This document shows positions 22,511-32,457 of a stretch of DNA of 64,000 bases, piece by piece. Numbering within the stretch: the first letter of the stretch is position 1; every line of letters starts with the position of its first letter. Both the position numbers and the translations under genes were made by a program. The notes below the pieces were generated by a model. The model searched no databases and had not been told where the DNA came from. It worked only from the letters and a program-made list of their open reading frames with translations. Source of the stretch: Molanna angustata (lineage: Eukaryota; Arthropoda; Insecta; Trichoptera; Molannidae); contig OY754972.1 of NCBI GenBank assembly GCA_963576475.1, forward strand, positions 35,750,556-35,814,555. The letters are read 5' to 3'.

Positions 22511-23346
22511 GCGTTAGAGCATTTTGACAATGTTTACACGTGATATCATATGAAGAAATTATATGATATCTATGAAAAGCTAATCAGTTCTAAGTTCAAG
22601 CTATTAATATTCTTCTATCAATATGAAATCAATGAACTGATCATTGCCAAATATAAAAAAATTCTCTTGTTACATATAAGTTTCATACAAATATCCATTA
22701 AATAAAATATAATTTTTGAAACCGTTGAATATTTTTCTTTTATCATTGACCAACTTTGAATACAATTTTATGAAGATTCTTGGTGTTGTATAAATAGTTG
22801 AAACCAAATTAAAATATCTCTAATTTCCAGGTCGTGAGAGCATTTTTTCAGTTTTAATAGATGAAATCATAAAGAAACATTGGGAAAAAATGAACCGTTG
22901 TCTATGGAAAACTAATCAGCTCTAAGTTTATGGACTTAACACATGTGATATCAATATGAAGTCAATCGGACTTATAGTTTGGGCTGCAGAGAGGACACAA
23001 AAAAAAAACAACGTAAATGATGAATTCGTAGAGAAGAAATCAAAAGTTTTCTATGGAAAACTAATCAGCTCTAGGTCTTTGCACTTTACACATATGATGT
23101 TAATATGAAGTCGATCAGACTTATAGTTTGGGCTGTAGAGAGGACACAAAAAAGATAAATGCTACGGCGTACGGCATACGGCGTACGGCGTACGGCGTAC
23201 AGCGTATACGCCATACACACAAACACATCACGACGAAACTCATAGTGTGCATTCTCTACATGATACCCATTGAGAAATTGATGTAAAAAAAATACGCTTA
23301 AATTTTGCGAAATCATGACTCTCCCCTATTCCATAGTGTGGAGAGT
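22511..23346. repeat. Diverged satellite tail, copy 2
   Basis: Almost identical to 19661-20481. It differs by scattered substitutions (ACGTAAATGATGAATTCGTA versus ACATAAATGATGAATTCATA) and one extra heptanucleotide unit. It ends in the same GTGTGGAGAGT. Confidence 0.85.
23162..23213. repeat. TACGGCG heptanucleotide microsatellite, copy 2
   Basis: The same tract as at 20302 with one additional 7-bp unit and one unit changed to TACGGCA. Confidence 0.8.
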
Positions 23347-23789
23347 AAAAAACTGAAACGAAAACAGACCCCTTTAAATAGCACACATGTTTTTACATAA
23401 AATATATAGGATTTACAAGAAAATACATTCGTGTATTTTATTTACATCGCAATTTTCCTAAAACGCTATATTTCTACTCTCCACGTTTACGTTGTGAAGT
23501 TGCACCGGATCTCGTAAATCGTATCCGTTATCCGTAATACGTGATTGGATAACGCTTTTCTTTCCATTTATGTTCCCGTTTGTACCGACAGATGGCACTT
23601 TACGTATTCACTATTCACCGTACAACCAAGACATTTGAAATAAATCCTTAAGGGAATGAATTAAATATTTCATAATTTTTTTGTCATTCTTAATTCATAT
23701 TCTCCAAAACGTAAATAAAAAAAATATATCAAAAAATTGAACTAATCCAGTATTCATAAAGGACTCTGCCTAGTATTGGGATTTAGGTC
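23347..23789. other. Unannotated interval
   Basis: A CTCTCCACG motif near 23475 resembles the satellite-locus end but is degenerate. No gene is supported. Confidence 0.35.
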
Positions 23790-24040
23790 TTTTACGAAGA
23801 AGCGTACTCATTACAGACCCTCAGCACGTTGCGGAGGGTTTGTAATCTGCTCAAGAAAATATTGATACGGATCTTAAAAATACCTGCATTCAAAGAAGGG
23901 GTAAACACAGAATCCTGAAGTTTGTTCCACAGCCGGACTGCTGTGTTAATAAAACAGATCGAGAAGTACTGGTTCGTGTATGTTGGTGATTTACTGTGAA
24001 TGAGTTAGTCTGAATTGTTGATTTTAATACCTAGATGTGG
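23790..24040 (-). pseudogene. Non-LTR retrotransposon ORF2 C-terminal fragment
   Basis: The minus strand reads TYTNQYFSICFINTAVRLWN, then KLQDSVFTPSLNAGIFKIRI and RLQTLRNVLRVCNEYAS. The array (hydrophobic...RLWN.L...F) is typical of the extreme C-terminus of jockey/I-like LINE reverse transcriptases. Upstream codons are interrupted by stops. Confidence 0.6.
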
Positions 24041-24117
24041 AGATATATAATTGCAACGATCTCTAAAATGAAGTTAAAGAACACAGTAATAAAGCTGCAG
24101 TTATCTCCGGATTTTAG

Positions 24118-24360
24118 ACACTGTTAAGGCCAGTAAACATATTATGCTAGTAAAGAGTAAGGTCCGAATATATAAAACATGCATCAGACCCATAATGACC
24201 TATGGACAAAATACTCAGAACAACAGAGATGAAAACGCTTAGACCTATCTTAGGCAGAACCCTCAGGGACAGAATTCCCAATAAGGAGATCCGCAGAACC
24301 TGCAATATGGAGGATAGTGTGTGGTGTAGCAAGCAGACAAGACGATACTGGAGAAATCAG
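24118..24360 (+). pseudogene. LINE RT fragment (YKTCIRPIMTYG type)
   Basis: The plus-strand translation gives SKVRIYKTCIRPIMTYG, then after a frame change TTEMKTLRPILGRTLRDRI, PNKEIRRTCNMED and RRYWRN. This is the thumb region after the catalytic domain of an insect non-LTR reverse transcriptase. About 80 codons survive, with indels. Confidence 0.6.
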
Positions 24361-24500
24361 AAGTACATTTTTTCTGCATAACAAGTTGAACCCGTTACTG
24401 ATATAAACCTAATTATTACATAATTTGTAGGAAATCTAATTGTAGCAATGACACTTAAATCCCCTGATGTTGATCTTACACGTAACTCCACTTCAATATG

Positions 24501-24671
24501 GGTCGATGGCAGAGCGGTTAGCGCGCTGGGCTAGTAATCCAGTGGTCGCGAGTTAGAATCCTGCCTCGACCGATTTCGTTCACCTATAACACAAGCATTT
24601 ATTTACTTATTTTAGGGAACGTAGGAAGATGTATATTTCCTTTTCGAACAAGGACATATTCATTTTTTTTT
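24501..24671 (+). mobile_element. tRNA-derived SINE, family 1, second copy
   Basis: Starts GGTCGATGGCAGAGCGGTTA and folds as a tRNA-like head with anticodon loop CTAGTAA (anticodon AGT, as in tRNA-Thr). The B box is damaged (GTTAGAATCC). The body TTCGTTCACCTATAACACAA and TTTTAGGGAACGTAGGAAG matches the copy at 8240-8418, ending before a T/A-rich tail. Confidence 0.8.
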
Positions 24672-25651
24672 CAAAATAAAAATATATATTTTTAAGTCAT
24701 TTTGATTAGAAAAATTATGAACTGACATTGAGTATGTATATTCATAAAATTACAATAATGAATCACAACTTGATATTAATTCATCACCTCGAAGCCTTTG
24801 ACGTGGATGCACTGTAGGATGATGAAACTTTCTTAGATAGACACATTACGAATATTGTTTTTTACGTAGACCAAACATCAACAACATAGGAACTCTCCAT
24901 CATTAATAATAATTCCTAAATTCATATTTTGGCCAAGCTCTGAAGGATGACAAGTACGGAATCCTTCAGCTAGGAAAGATTGAAGGATGTGTTGTATGTG
25001 TAGTGTGTAGAGAAGTCGGAAGAAAGCCATTCCTGACTCCGAAACATTTGTGAATGGGCACGTTTCAGGTATAAGGAACTGCTTTACATAGCCCAAATCA
25101 GTGAATCTGTCTTCCAAATAATCGAAAATGTCGTCAGGGGGACTTGATACAACTCGTAAAGAAATAAAAAATTGTCTCGTGTATCAGCGGTTTATAAAGT
25201 ACACTATGCTTTGAATTGATGAAGATTTAACCGTTGGCCACTACCAATTAAGTTTCGCGATATAATTGTTTCATACATTATCCAACACGGCTCGGTATAA
25301 GCCGTGGCTTTGTTAGTCTTCGCCACCAGACTAAAATTATTATCCTTCGCACTTTTATTGTGGTAATTCATTGGAGCAGCTCGTGCTTTATTAATTCCGG
25401 AGGAATTAAACCTCCCAGTATTTATTTAGCCAAAATACCCCAGCAACTCCGACATTTTTTTGCAAAAGTTTTTAATACAAAGCGAGAGACCTTCGTTCAC
25501 GTTGAATTATACTCGGAAATTACCAAATAAATTCAAATAATATCGTTTGCAATAATCTTGACTAGATTGTGTTACATTTATCATTTTTTCAGTTATTTTT
25601 TTGTTTATATTACCTATACAAAAATGTAACAGTATTACTTTATACGATACA
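24672..25651. other. Unannotated interval
   Basis: Minus-strand frame 24878-25117 is open but shows no recognisable motif. No repeats are shared with the rest of the window. Confidence 0.35.
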
Positions 25652-26000
25652 CTAGTTACATGTAGCACATGAGGTCCAGATGTCGATAGCATTACAAGAT
25701 TTTTTTTGTGAAGAATATGTACCAAGCCCTTAATCTTCAAATTAGTAAATGTTTTAATATATTGTGTTTTCCCATACTATTATAAAACATATTATGTCAA
25801 TTAAAGATAGTTTGGAGTTCAGTCCTTTTTTCCTACCCCGAATACATAAACAGATTGAAGGTAAATATTATGAAGATTTAAGTATCAAACTATACATAAG
25901 TCCCCGTATATATGTGTATTCTGCAACACAAATTTAATGAAACGATGTCATCACAAAATTTAATTTTTGCAATAGTTGTTAAAAAAAGTACTGCTAGGTA
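25652..26000 (-). mobile_element. Helitron-like 3' portion, CCAACTGTCGAT family
   Basis: Begins CTAGTTACATGTAGCACATG with a mutated subterminal repeat (CCAGATGTCGAT) and continues through the RTE-tail-like block (GATAGTTTGGAGTTCAGTCC) to AACGATGTCATCAC. Truncated at its 5' side, next to another terminus at 26023. Confidence 0.6.
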
Positions 26001-26022
26001 TATCGTATGTATTTTTTATAGA

Positions 26023-26115
26023 CTAGTTGCATGTAACACGTGAGATCCAATTGTCGATGGTGATAGTACATATGTATAATTGAAGAATACGTACCAAACT
26101 ATAAACAAATAATAT
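26023..26115 (-). mobile_element. Helitron-like 3' terminal fragment
   Basis: CTAGTTGCATGTAACACGTG followed by CCAATTGTCGATGG and ACGTACCAAACTATAAAC. It ends abruptly. It is the second case in this window of two family 3' ends in direct tandem. Confidence 0.6.
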
Positions 26116-26129
26116 ATATAAGACATGTA

Positions 26130-26210
26130 ATTATATATTTGTCCCTCATGGGGAAAGCAGACAGAACCAAACGCCTCATTTTTTTCTTTCTTGACACACA
26201 TGTATTTTGA
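26130..26210 (-). pseudogene. RTE-like LINE tail fragment
   Basis: The minus strand reads MCVKKEKNEAFGSVCFPHEG, a decayed form of NVCQDRKMWRSVLSAYPVRD found at the end of better copies. About 25 codons. Confidence 0.4.
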
Positions 26211-27269
26211 AATAGTTTTTTTTATATGTAAGATTATTAGCATCAATTTCGCATCTGAAGGTAGAAAAGAAATGGAATAATTATTAAGAAAAAAAATTTA
26301 AATTAAAAAATAAGTTGACTTATAAAATAGTGTGGACAGTACAAATAAAATAAAATCAATAAATGGCTTTGCAAATATCTCTAGAATTCACGTGGGCTGC
26401 CCATAGCGAGAATTTGCTTTTTTTTGTGTGGTTGGTATGTGTGCAAACAGACCACATCAACGTCAAAAATTTAGTAATTTGTCAGAAACTGTACTCGTTA
26501 AAATAATTTAGGTACTATAATTTAACGATATCGCAACTCCACTATTATCTACATAGTAAAGGGAAAGTGAAACACTCTTTGTGTATTGCGAAATCGTAAC
26601 AGTCTACTTCAAGTTGAAATTGGAGAATTCAAATAATACTCCCAATAATATTCTCATCCTGATTTCATTCTCCAATTTCCAATCTTGATTTCCTCTACAG
26701 CCTTTCTCTCTCTCTTCCTTCGTTGCCGTTATAATATTCAGTCACCTACTTAAAATTCCTGCGAGATAACCAGCGATTCGATTATGATTGTAAAGAATAA
26801 AATATAGAGTTTTTGCAAAGTAATAACATCAAAGTAACTCAAATTCATCAAGACTATTGATCGGCCAGTGGTGAATAATTGACAATTTGAAATAATTTAA
26901 TAATTTGAAAGTTATTAATGTTCCTTTTTTCAAAGACTAAACTTACCTTTATTATGATTGCTTGTACTTTTTTTTTAATTTTGTTGTATTGCGTCAGCTA
27001 CGAGCGTATTTTAATTAACATGTTCTGTATTTGAATATATCTTTTTAAAACCCATCGATTTTCATTTTAATATACAAGATATCGTAATAAGCAAATTATG
27101 TTTGAATCAAAGTGAGGCTTTTTCCGCGTAATTTGTGACAGAATTTTTCTATAGAGAATAACGACTAATGTGAATTGATTTATTTGTCAAAAAAAAAAAA
27201 CACTTTGTTTAAACAGTTATCAAAGTTATCAAAACAGTTATCTAGGAAGTGTTGAAAAGTTGATATTGT
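26211..27269. other. Unannotated interval
   Basis: AT-rich, including a TAGTGTGGACAGT near 26331 that loosely resembles the satellite-locus end. No gene is supported. Confidence 0.35.
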
Positions 27270-27590
27270 TTTGTCTATATTTATTCAAATTTTCAAATTT
27301 TAGCTTTGATAGTTTTTGAGACATATGGAAATATAAAATAAATTTTGATAACCCCTGACTGAAACGAAGGTAGATATTATGTCAAATATTAATTTAACTT
27401 GCACCCAATAATAAGTTGCCACATTCTGGAGACTCATTAGACCAATTAAAAAACCTCAGTACAAAAGTTTGGTAGGTTAAACATTTTCTATATTTTCTAA
27501 AGTTTTGTCCTCTGTGCATCAAGCGGGTCAAAAGTTATAAGGGACACACGCACTTAGACACACTAAATATTCTTCTACAAAATCTGAGTT
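27270..27590 (-). mobile_element. Internal Helitron-like fragment interrupted by a SINE piece
   Basis: Blocks of the CCAACTGTCGAT family (GTTTTTGAGACATATGGAAA, GATAACCCCTGACTGAAACG, then CATCAAGCGGGTCAAAAGTT and ATAAGGGACACACGCAC) are separated by about 90 bases of SINE family 2 sequence. Confidence 0.6.
27376..27462 (-). mobile_element. SINE family 2, 3' body fragment, nested
   Basis: ATGTCAAATATTAATTTAAC, then AATAATAAGTTGCCACATTC and TGGAGACT is the body of the SINE seen whole at 47554-47800, in reverse orientation. It lies inside the Helitron-like fragment and is therefore younger than it. Confidence 0.65.
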
Positions 27591-27829
27591 TTACCTTTCA
27601 CCTTTATTAATTTTTATTTATTTGTATAGATCTATATATTATTACAATACATAGAGCCCAGTGATGGGCAAAATTTTTAAGGAAGGGGCCAGATAAAATA
27701 AAAAATTATCTAGGCGGGCCGAAAAAAAATTGAACATAACAGATTTCTATAAGTGATAAAGTTTATTTTTGATATAGTTTAAATACTCGGCGGATATTTT
27801 GTGGTTGTTCATATTAACCGTTTTGGCAT

Positions 27830-28117
27830 GTGAATTTTGCCCTAAAATTACTACACGAAACACCATATAAAGGCTACCGACTAAACAATTACGAAACACT
27901 TGAAATACACAAACATATAAACACCGGCATTAAACTTATAAACAATAACACTTTCCTCAATACATCTCCACTCTTGACAGCCTTCCCTATAAAAAACAAG
28001 AATACTATACAGAATCAAATCCGACCCTGTACCACCCCCGCCCCTCTTGACACCAATCCGTCCACCACCAACCCCCTCTACTCACCTCCCCACACATCTG
28101 ACACATCCAAAAACTAA
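27830..28117 (+). pseudogene. Penelope-like element protein, C-terminal remnant
   Basis: An open frame of 95 codons. The residues YRLNNYETLEIHKH...LINN.T.LNTSPLL fit the C-terminal tail I recall for Penelope-like reverse transcriptase/GIY-YIG proteins (an RL..LE..EI..H block, then L.N....SPLL). The first methionine lies in the inverted terminal repeat and is not a real start. The RT and endonuclease domains are missing through 5' truncation. The proline- and threonine-rich end (PPTPSTH-like in another frame) runs into the terminal repeat. The assignment rests on this motif plus the adjoining hammerhead-like sequence; an alignment would settle it. Confidence 0.5.
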
Positions 28118-28129
28118 ACATCAACACTC

Positions 28130-28188
28130 AGTCTCAACTAGCCGGTCGATGGCAGGACAGCACTGCCGAAACATGTCGCATAGTGACT
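28130..28188 (+). ncRNA. Degenerate type I hammerhead-ribozyme-like motif
   Basis: AGTC and ACTAGC on the left pair with GCATAGT and GACT on the right (helix I with bulges). GGCAG/CTGCC closes a 7-base loop (helix II). GAAAC-AT-GTC supplies the GAAA and GUC core with a two-base-pair helix III. The CUGAUGA core is altered (CGGTCGATG in its place), so self-cleavage is doubtful. Minimal hammerheads with very short helix III are described from Penelope-like elements. Confidence 0.5.
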
Positions 28189-28319
28189 CAAAATATAGTG
28201 GTTTAGGGCAAAATTCACATGCCAAAACGGTCCGCAATGGCCCGCGTTTCGTACTTTGCCCATGACTGATATAGCCTTATCTATAGTAACATATAAAAAA
28301 ATATTTCAATTGATAATGG

Positions 28320-29035
28320 TCTTTGAAAAGATTGAACGCAGAACAGTGTGTCAAATAAAGGTAGAAATTGAATGACTTGAACAAGTCGACGAATATGTCT
28401 ATCTGGGTAGTATGTTCCAACGGAATGGACGGCCTGATAAGGATATTGAAAGAAGAGTTATGGCAGGAAACAGAGTGAATGGAGCACTTAGACCAGTTAT
28501 GAATGATCGCAACATATCAAAAGATGCTAAATATTGCCATTCGTAACGCAATCGTAGTGCCAACCCTGACGAATGCAAGTGAGACCTGGACATGGCAGAA
28601 GTCGCATGAAAGCAGAATAAATGCAGTTGAAATAAGATCGCTTAGAAGAATTTGTAACAGAACGATGTATGACAGATTTCGAAATGAAGATACAAGGAAC
28701 GAATGAAAGATGAAGAAAGATGTAATTAACAGAATGAAAATTAACACATTGAGATGGTTTGGCCACTTGGGGAGAATGAATGAAGAACGCCTGACGAAGA
28801 AAATATACAAATCTGACAAGAACGGAATAAGAGGTCGGGGGCGCCCAAGAAAAGGAACGACCATGTAAACGATATTCTGAAAGATTGTAATGTAAGAAGC
28901 GCGAACAACAGACGAACATGTATAAGACGATGTATGAATGTTGATGAGGCGATGAATGTGTGTCAAGATAGAAAAATGTGGCGTCCGTTTCTCTCTGCCT
29001 ACCCCGTGAGGTACATTGCGTGATGGTAGGTATGT
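28320..29035 (+). pseudogene. RTE-like LINE, RT C-terminal half and 3' end
   Basis: Broken frames give EQVDEYVYLGSMFQRNGRPD, then KDIERRVMAGNRVNGALRP, NAIVVPTLTNASETWTW, INAVEIRSLRRICNRTMYDR, RMKINTLRWFGHL and GRGRPRK. It ends with the SAYPVRYIA-stop block and GATGGTAGGTATGTATA tail. It is 5' truncated after the YADD region, with at least three frame breaks and stops. It is the same family as 37713 and 39463 but more decayed. Confidence 0.8.
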
Positions 29036-29244
29036 ATATTTAAAACATTTTTTCTTAAAAAGACCAAAACTTTTTTTCCTTTTTTATGTTCATCGATATG
29101 CTTTTTTTATGTAGGTACCTATAGAAATTAAAATATTAATATATTAAAATATGATAAATTAAATTATGCTTCGGATATGGATATGAAGTTCGGTGCCTAT
29201 AGCGGGACGTTATGAAAACTGCTGATGTTCGGTTACATGATGAC

Positions 29245-29960
29245 GTTTATTTTTATTTTTATTTATTTATTGTTAATACAAAGACATTTTTACATTATGT
29301 AGGTTAAGTAAGTAACGCCCCACTAGGCAAAACCTGTTCTGGGGCTGTTACTTTTACATAATAAGGTATACAAATTATTTAAATATAGAGGATACAAAAT
29401 ATATAAAGTGCACAAATGTTACAATCAAGTAGTTATAAGAAAATGATTACAAAAGAGTAAGATGTACAGTTTTAGATTAAATAAAGAAATGATTAAGAAG
29501 AAAGGAAATATAGGAATAAAGTGAATAAGTCAGATGTTAAGGATGGACAACCCCCTCAGCATAGAGCCTGCCTGAGGAAATCAGCCATTTTTTTATATGA
29601 ATTTTAAAGGAATTGTGATGTGGTGTTTTCTTTATGTCATTGTCTAGTTTATTAAATATACGAGGGGCAATAAAATTAAACTGTCTTTGTCCAAATGAGG
29701 TCTTCATAATTGGTACAGTATAGTTAATGTTATTTGCATGTCTAGTGGTTCGTGTTTGTTGGGATCTGTTGTGTAAGGTTATGTTTTTATGGAAATGTAC
29801 AAGTGCAGTTTTGAGGTACAGCTGTCTCGGGTCAAGTACGTCAAACATTCTGAACAAATCATCTGAAGGAAATGATCTCGCTCTTTTGTTTATAATACGC
29901 AGTAAACATTTTTGTGCCTTTTTAAGCGGATCCATGATTGATTTAACGCATCCTCCCCAT
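29245..29960 (-). pseudogene. CR1/jockey-like LINE, ORF2 C-terminus and 3' UTR
   Basis: The minus-strand frame 29935-29537 encodes MDPLKKAQKCLLRIINKRAR, then LYLKTALVHFHKN, FGQRQFNFIAPRIFNKL and FKIHIKKWL. This is the typical terminal domain of CR1/jockey-type reverse transcriptases (Q.+..RI........LF....L......K.......Q..F....PRI+N.L....F+...K.WL). The stop is followed by a roughly 290-bp 3' UTR with CAGAACAGGTTTTGCCTAGT and a short AAATAAATAAATAAAA tail at 29245-29272. The remaining frame is clean, so the copy is fairly young though 5' truncated. Confidence 0.7.
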
Positions 29961-30156
29961 CCTACAATTCCATATGATAAAACTGATTAGATGTGACTAG
30001 CCCAAGAGAATGCTGCTTGAGAACTGAATCAGTTTGTGATTGGTTGGAGTATATATAGGCTACCTCGTATACCCCCACAAGGAGAAATTTAGTGACACAC
30101 ACACAGATACAGAAGAATTATATTTAAAAAGATGATCAAGTCTTACTTATTAGGTA

Positions 30157-30542
30157 CTAGCTGACCCGGCGAGCTTTGTAATGCCAAACAGAATGAATAT
30201 CGTGTTTAATTTTAGCTAAACTTAATTTAGAATTTTATTGACGTAATAAAATGAACACAAAAATGTATAATTAGGATATAATAAAAAAAAAACAAAATAA
30301 ATATTCAATTTACACTTTTACGCTATAATTGCAGTGTGTTTTAATCAATTAAAAAATTTAATTTCTGTATAATTTTTTACTCGAATTATTCCGTCCGTTA
30401 TTTTTTTTTGTCCGTTAAGTTTTCCATTTTTTCAATAGTTATTCTGCTATCCGGGTTGGAGACGAACCCAACAAATAAGATAATATTCCTTTTTTGAGTT
30501 ATAAGTAGTGTAACTAACCCGACATTGTTTTATTTATATAGA
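30157..30542 (-). mobile_element. Short non-autonomous Helitron
   Basis: On the minus strand it starts TCTATATAAATAAAACAATG directly after an A and ends CGCCGGGTCAGCTAG directly before a T. It thus has the TC...CTAG ends and A/T insertion site of canonical Helitrons. At 386 bp it encodes nothing. The end resembles the GGGTCCGCTAG Helitrons at 14048 and 58300. Confidence 0.7.
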
Positions 30543-31777
30543 TTAGTACATATGTAGGTAAATATTTCTCGAAAATATCACAATCATAATATTCATTGTC
30601 AATCCTGTTTGAATTATATAATATTGTATCACGTATGTGGGTTATGGTGAGAAAGCCTCATGCAGGTGAATTCGAAAACCAATTCTCGATAAGAGAAATG
30701 TCAATAATTTTGAGTACCTACGTGAGGTCCCACCTTGTGGATAAAATTAGAAACAGATTCCAGTCCAAACAATCAAACTTTAATTAAATTTCAAAATAAT
30801 GTTGGTACGAAATATTCCATAGGTGACATTTTATATTAAATCATTTATCATTTTAAATTTAAGGATTTATATCCGTTTTTTGGTTGAAATTCAAACATTC
30901 AAACATTTGAAAACATTTATCATTTATTTATAATTTATCAGTATTTCAAAAAACGATAAGTTAAGGCACAATCCGTCGTAATGTTTTTTTTTTTTTAATT
31001 AACTTAACTATGTTCAGCAATAATAGGCGAATTTCACATATTTTATCTAGCGCCCTTGAGGTGAGATATTAAAAAAATACGGCGCAATATAAATTATCCG
31101 AATCGTTATTATTATAATCATTTGGTTTTTGCTGAAAATAATATGTAGGTATAATAATAAATATCAATTTATGTTTGAAGGAATGAATTAAATCTTTGCC
31201 CCCCCCACAAAAAGAAAAAAAAATTAATGCTACTGTTTGAGCCACGTACCAAAAACGTCATAATGACGTGGAAGAATCACAATAACAATACAAAAGACGA
31301 ATCATGACGTCATTTATTTATTTATATATTTATTTGTTCATTTATTCATCTGTTCATCTATTCGTTAATTCGTTTATTTATTTATTTGACATTATATCAA
31401 TCATTATTCGCTGCATACGCGATGGGCCATTTTGGGCGGATAATATTATTTAAAACTTTCACTAAAAAAATATTCATTAAAGCATTTTCTTACAACATAA
31501 ATTTTAATATCAACCTATTTATTTATAAGCCTCAATCGATTCTTAATATTTTTATTAATATTCGTGAAATAATAAACGACCATGTTCCGTATGAATTTGG
31601 TCAAGACCTGATGATAAAATATATGAGAAAATCAACGTAATTCGATGATTATATTATTTTTGTGTTAAAAAAAGGTACGTTAGCAGTAGTTGCATATAAA
31701 TTTTCATTATTAGAATCATTAGTTATTATATAGGTACTCTTAAGATTTTTTACTGCTTAGTGCCTCGCAATATATAC
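30543..31777. other. Unannotated AT-rich interval
   Basis: Open frames at 30596-30787 and 31386-31640 show no recognisable motifs. A TTTATTTATTTATTTG-type low-complexity block spans 31310-31390. Confidence 0.4.
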
Positions 31778-31789
31778 GTATATGGTTCC

Positions 31790-32178
31790 GAATATTTTTA
31801 TTATTGCATATGCGCAAACATTGGATTTTTTCCCTGTCGGGAGTCAATGATATTTTTTAACATATTTTTAATTATCTCAATAGAGACGACGTTGGAATAT
31901 TTACTGTAGGAGAACCGGGAAAAGATGGCTGTAGTAAAAATCCTTATTTTCAAGCGAAAAGAATTTCAGTATTGCAATATATAGAACTTTCATAAATTGA
32001 ATTGATAGGTATCTCATTCAAAAGGCATAATTGGTGAACGTTGCGCAAGCGCATAAAGTGATCACTTAAACCAGCCGATAACAGGTCGTAAGCCCTGTAG
32101 GTGCCTTGATTTCCCGGTTCTCCTACAGTAAATATTCCAACTTCGTCTCTATTGAGTTAATTAAAAATCTGTTAAAAA
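31790..32178. mobile_element. Composite inverted-repeat element, copy 2 (founder of the 649-bp array)
   Basis: The left arm 31790-31847 equals the 59-bp arm at 8993-9051 minus one base. A second inner inverted pair (about 31858-31920 against 32110-32176; GAACCGGGAA/TCCCGGTTC, CTCAATAGAGACGA) follows. The right outer arm is absent. The element is flanked by the direct 12-mer GTATATGGTTCC (31778-31789 and 32179-32190), compatible with a target duplication. Confidence 0.6.
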
Positions 32179-32457
32179 GTATATGGTTCCATTGCAGAAT
32201 AGTAAATTAACTCTTTATCATTGGCGGATGGTCCATTTCGCTGAGAAGTTGTGTTTAAAAGTAAAACTCTTTATCATACTTATGTATGTACATAGTCGAG
32301 AAATTGCGAGAATGAAGCAAACACATGTTAAAATATTAAATTTGAACTATTTTAAATGATTTGACAAAGCACTTTGGACAAAAAACGGATTTTAGTAATA
32401 ATCATTCTGAAGTGTTGAACTGTTACAGTGTTATTTATAAAAATAAATTTGGCTCAA

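Larger units (their letters stand above)
15079..23346. repeat. Satellite locus bounded by inverted ACTCTCCACAC ends
   Basis: ACTCTCCACAC at 15079-15089 is matched by GTGTGGAGAGT at 20471-20481 and again at 23336-23346. Between them lie two blocks of a 313-bp satellite, each followed by the same diverged tail. The inverted ends suggest the satellite grew inside a DNA transposon, but 11 bp is short and no transposase or clear target duplication is present. Confidence 0.5.
27817..28231 (+). mobile_element. Penelope-like retroelement, 3' terminal copy
   Basis: It contains the last codons of a Penelope-like protein followed by a terminal block with a hammerhead-like fold. It is bounded by a perfect 30-bp inverted repeat (27817-27846 and 28202-28231; core GGCATGTGAATTTTGCCC). 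Penelope-like elements commonly carry such partial inverted copies of their terminal repeat at insertion ends and encode hammerhead ribozymes there. It sits inside the hAT MITE, so it is the later insertion. Confidence 0.6.
27659..28268. mobile_element. hAT-type MITE with 8-bp target duplication, carrying a nested element
   Basis: Ends CAGTGATGGGCAAA (27659) and TTTGCCCATGACTG (to 28268) are inverted copies with one mismatch. The flanks ATAGAGCC (27651-27658) and ATATAGCC (28269-28276) form an 8-bp duplication with one mismatch. CA..TG-ended TIRs with 8-bp duplications are the hallmark of hAT elements. Subterminal GGGGCC/GGCCCG blocks remain on both sides. The centre is occupied by the Penelope-like insertion, and no hAT transposase is present. 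Confidence 0.7.

Noticed and set aside
24501..24573. A functional tRNA-Thr(AGT) gene
   Set aside because: The T-arm is damaged (GTTAGAATCC), and the tRNA-like part is fused to a body shared with 8240-8418, which marks it as a SINE.
26331..26341. A further satellite-locus inverted end (GTGTGGACAGT)
   Set aside because: One mismatch in 11 bases and no adjoining satellite sequence; chance similarity cannot be excluded.
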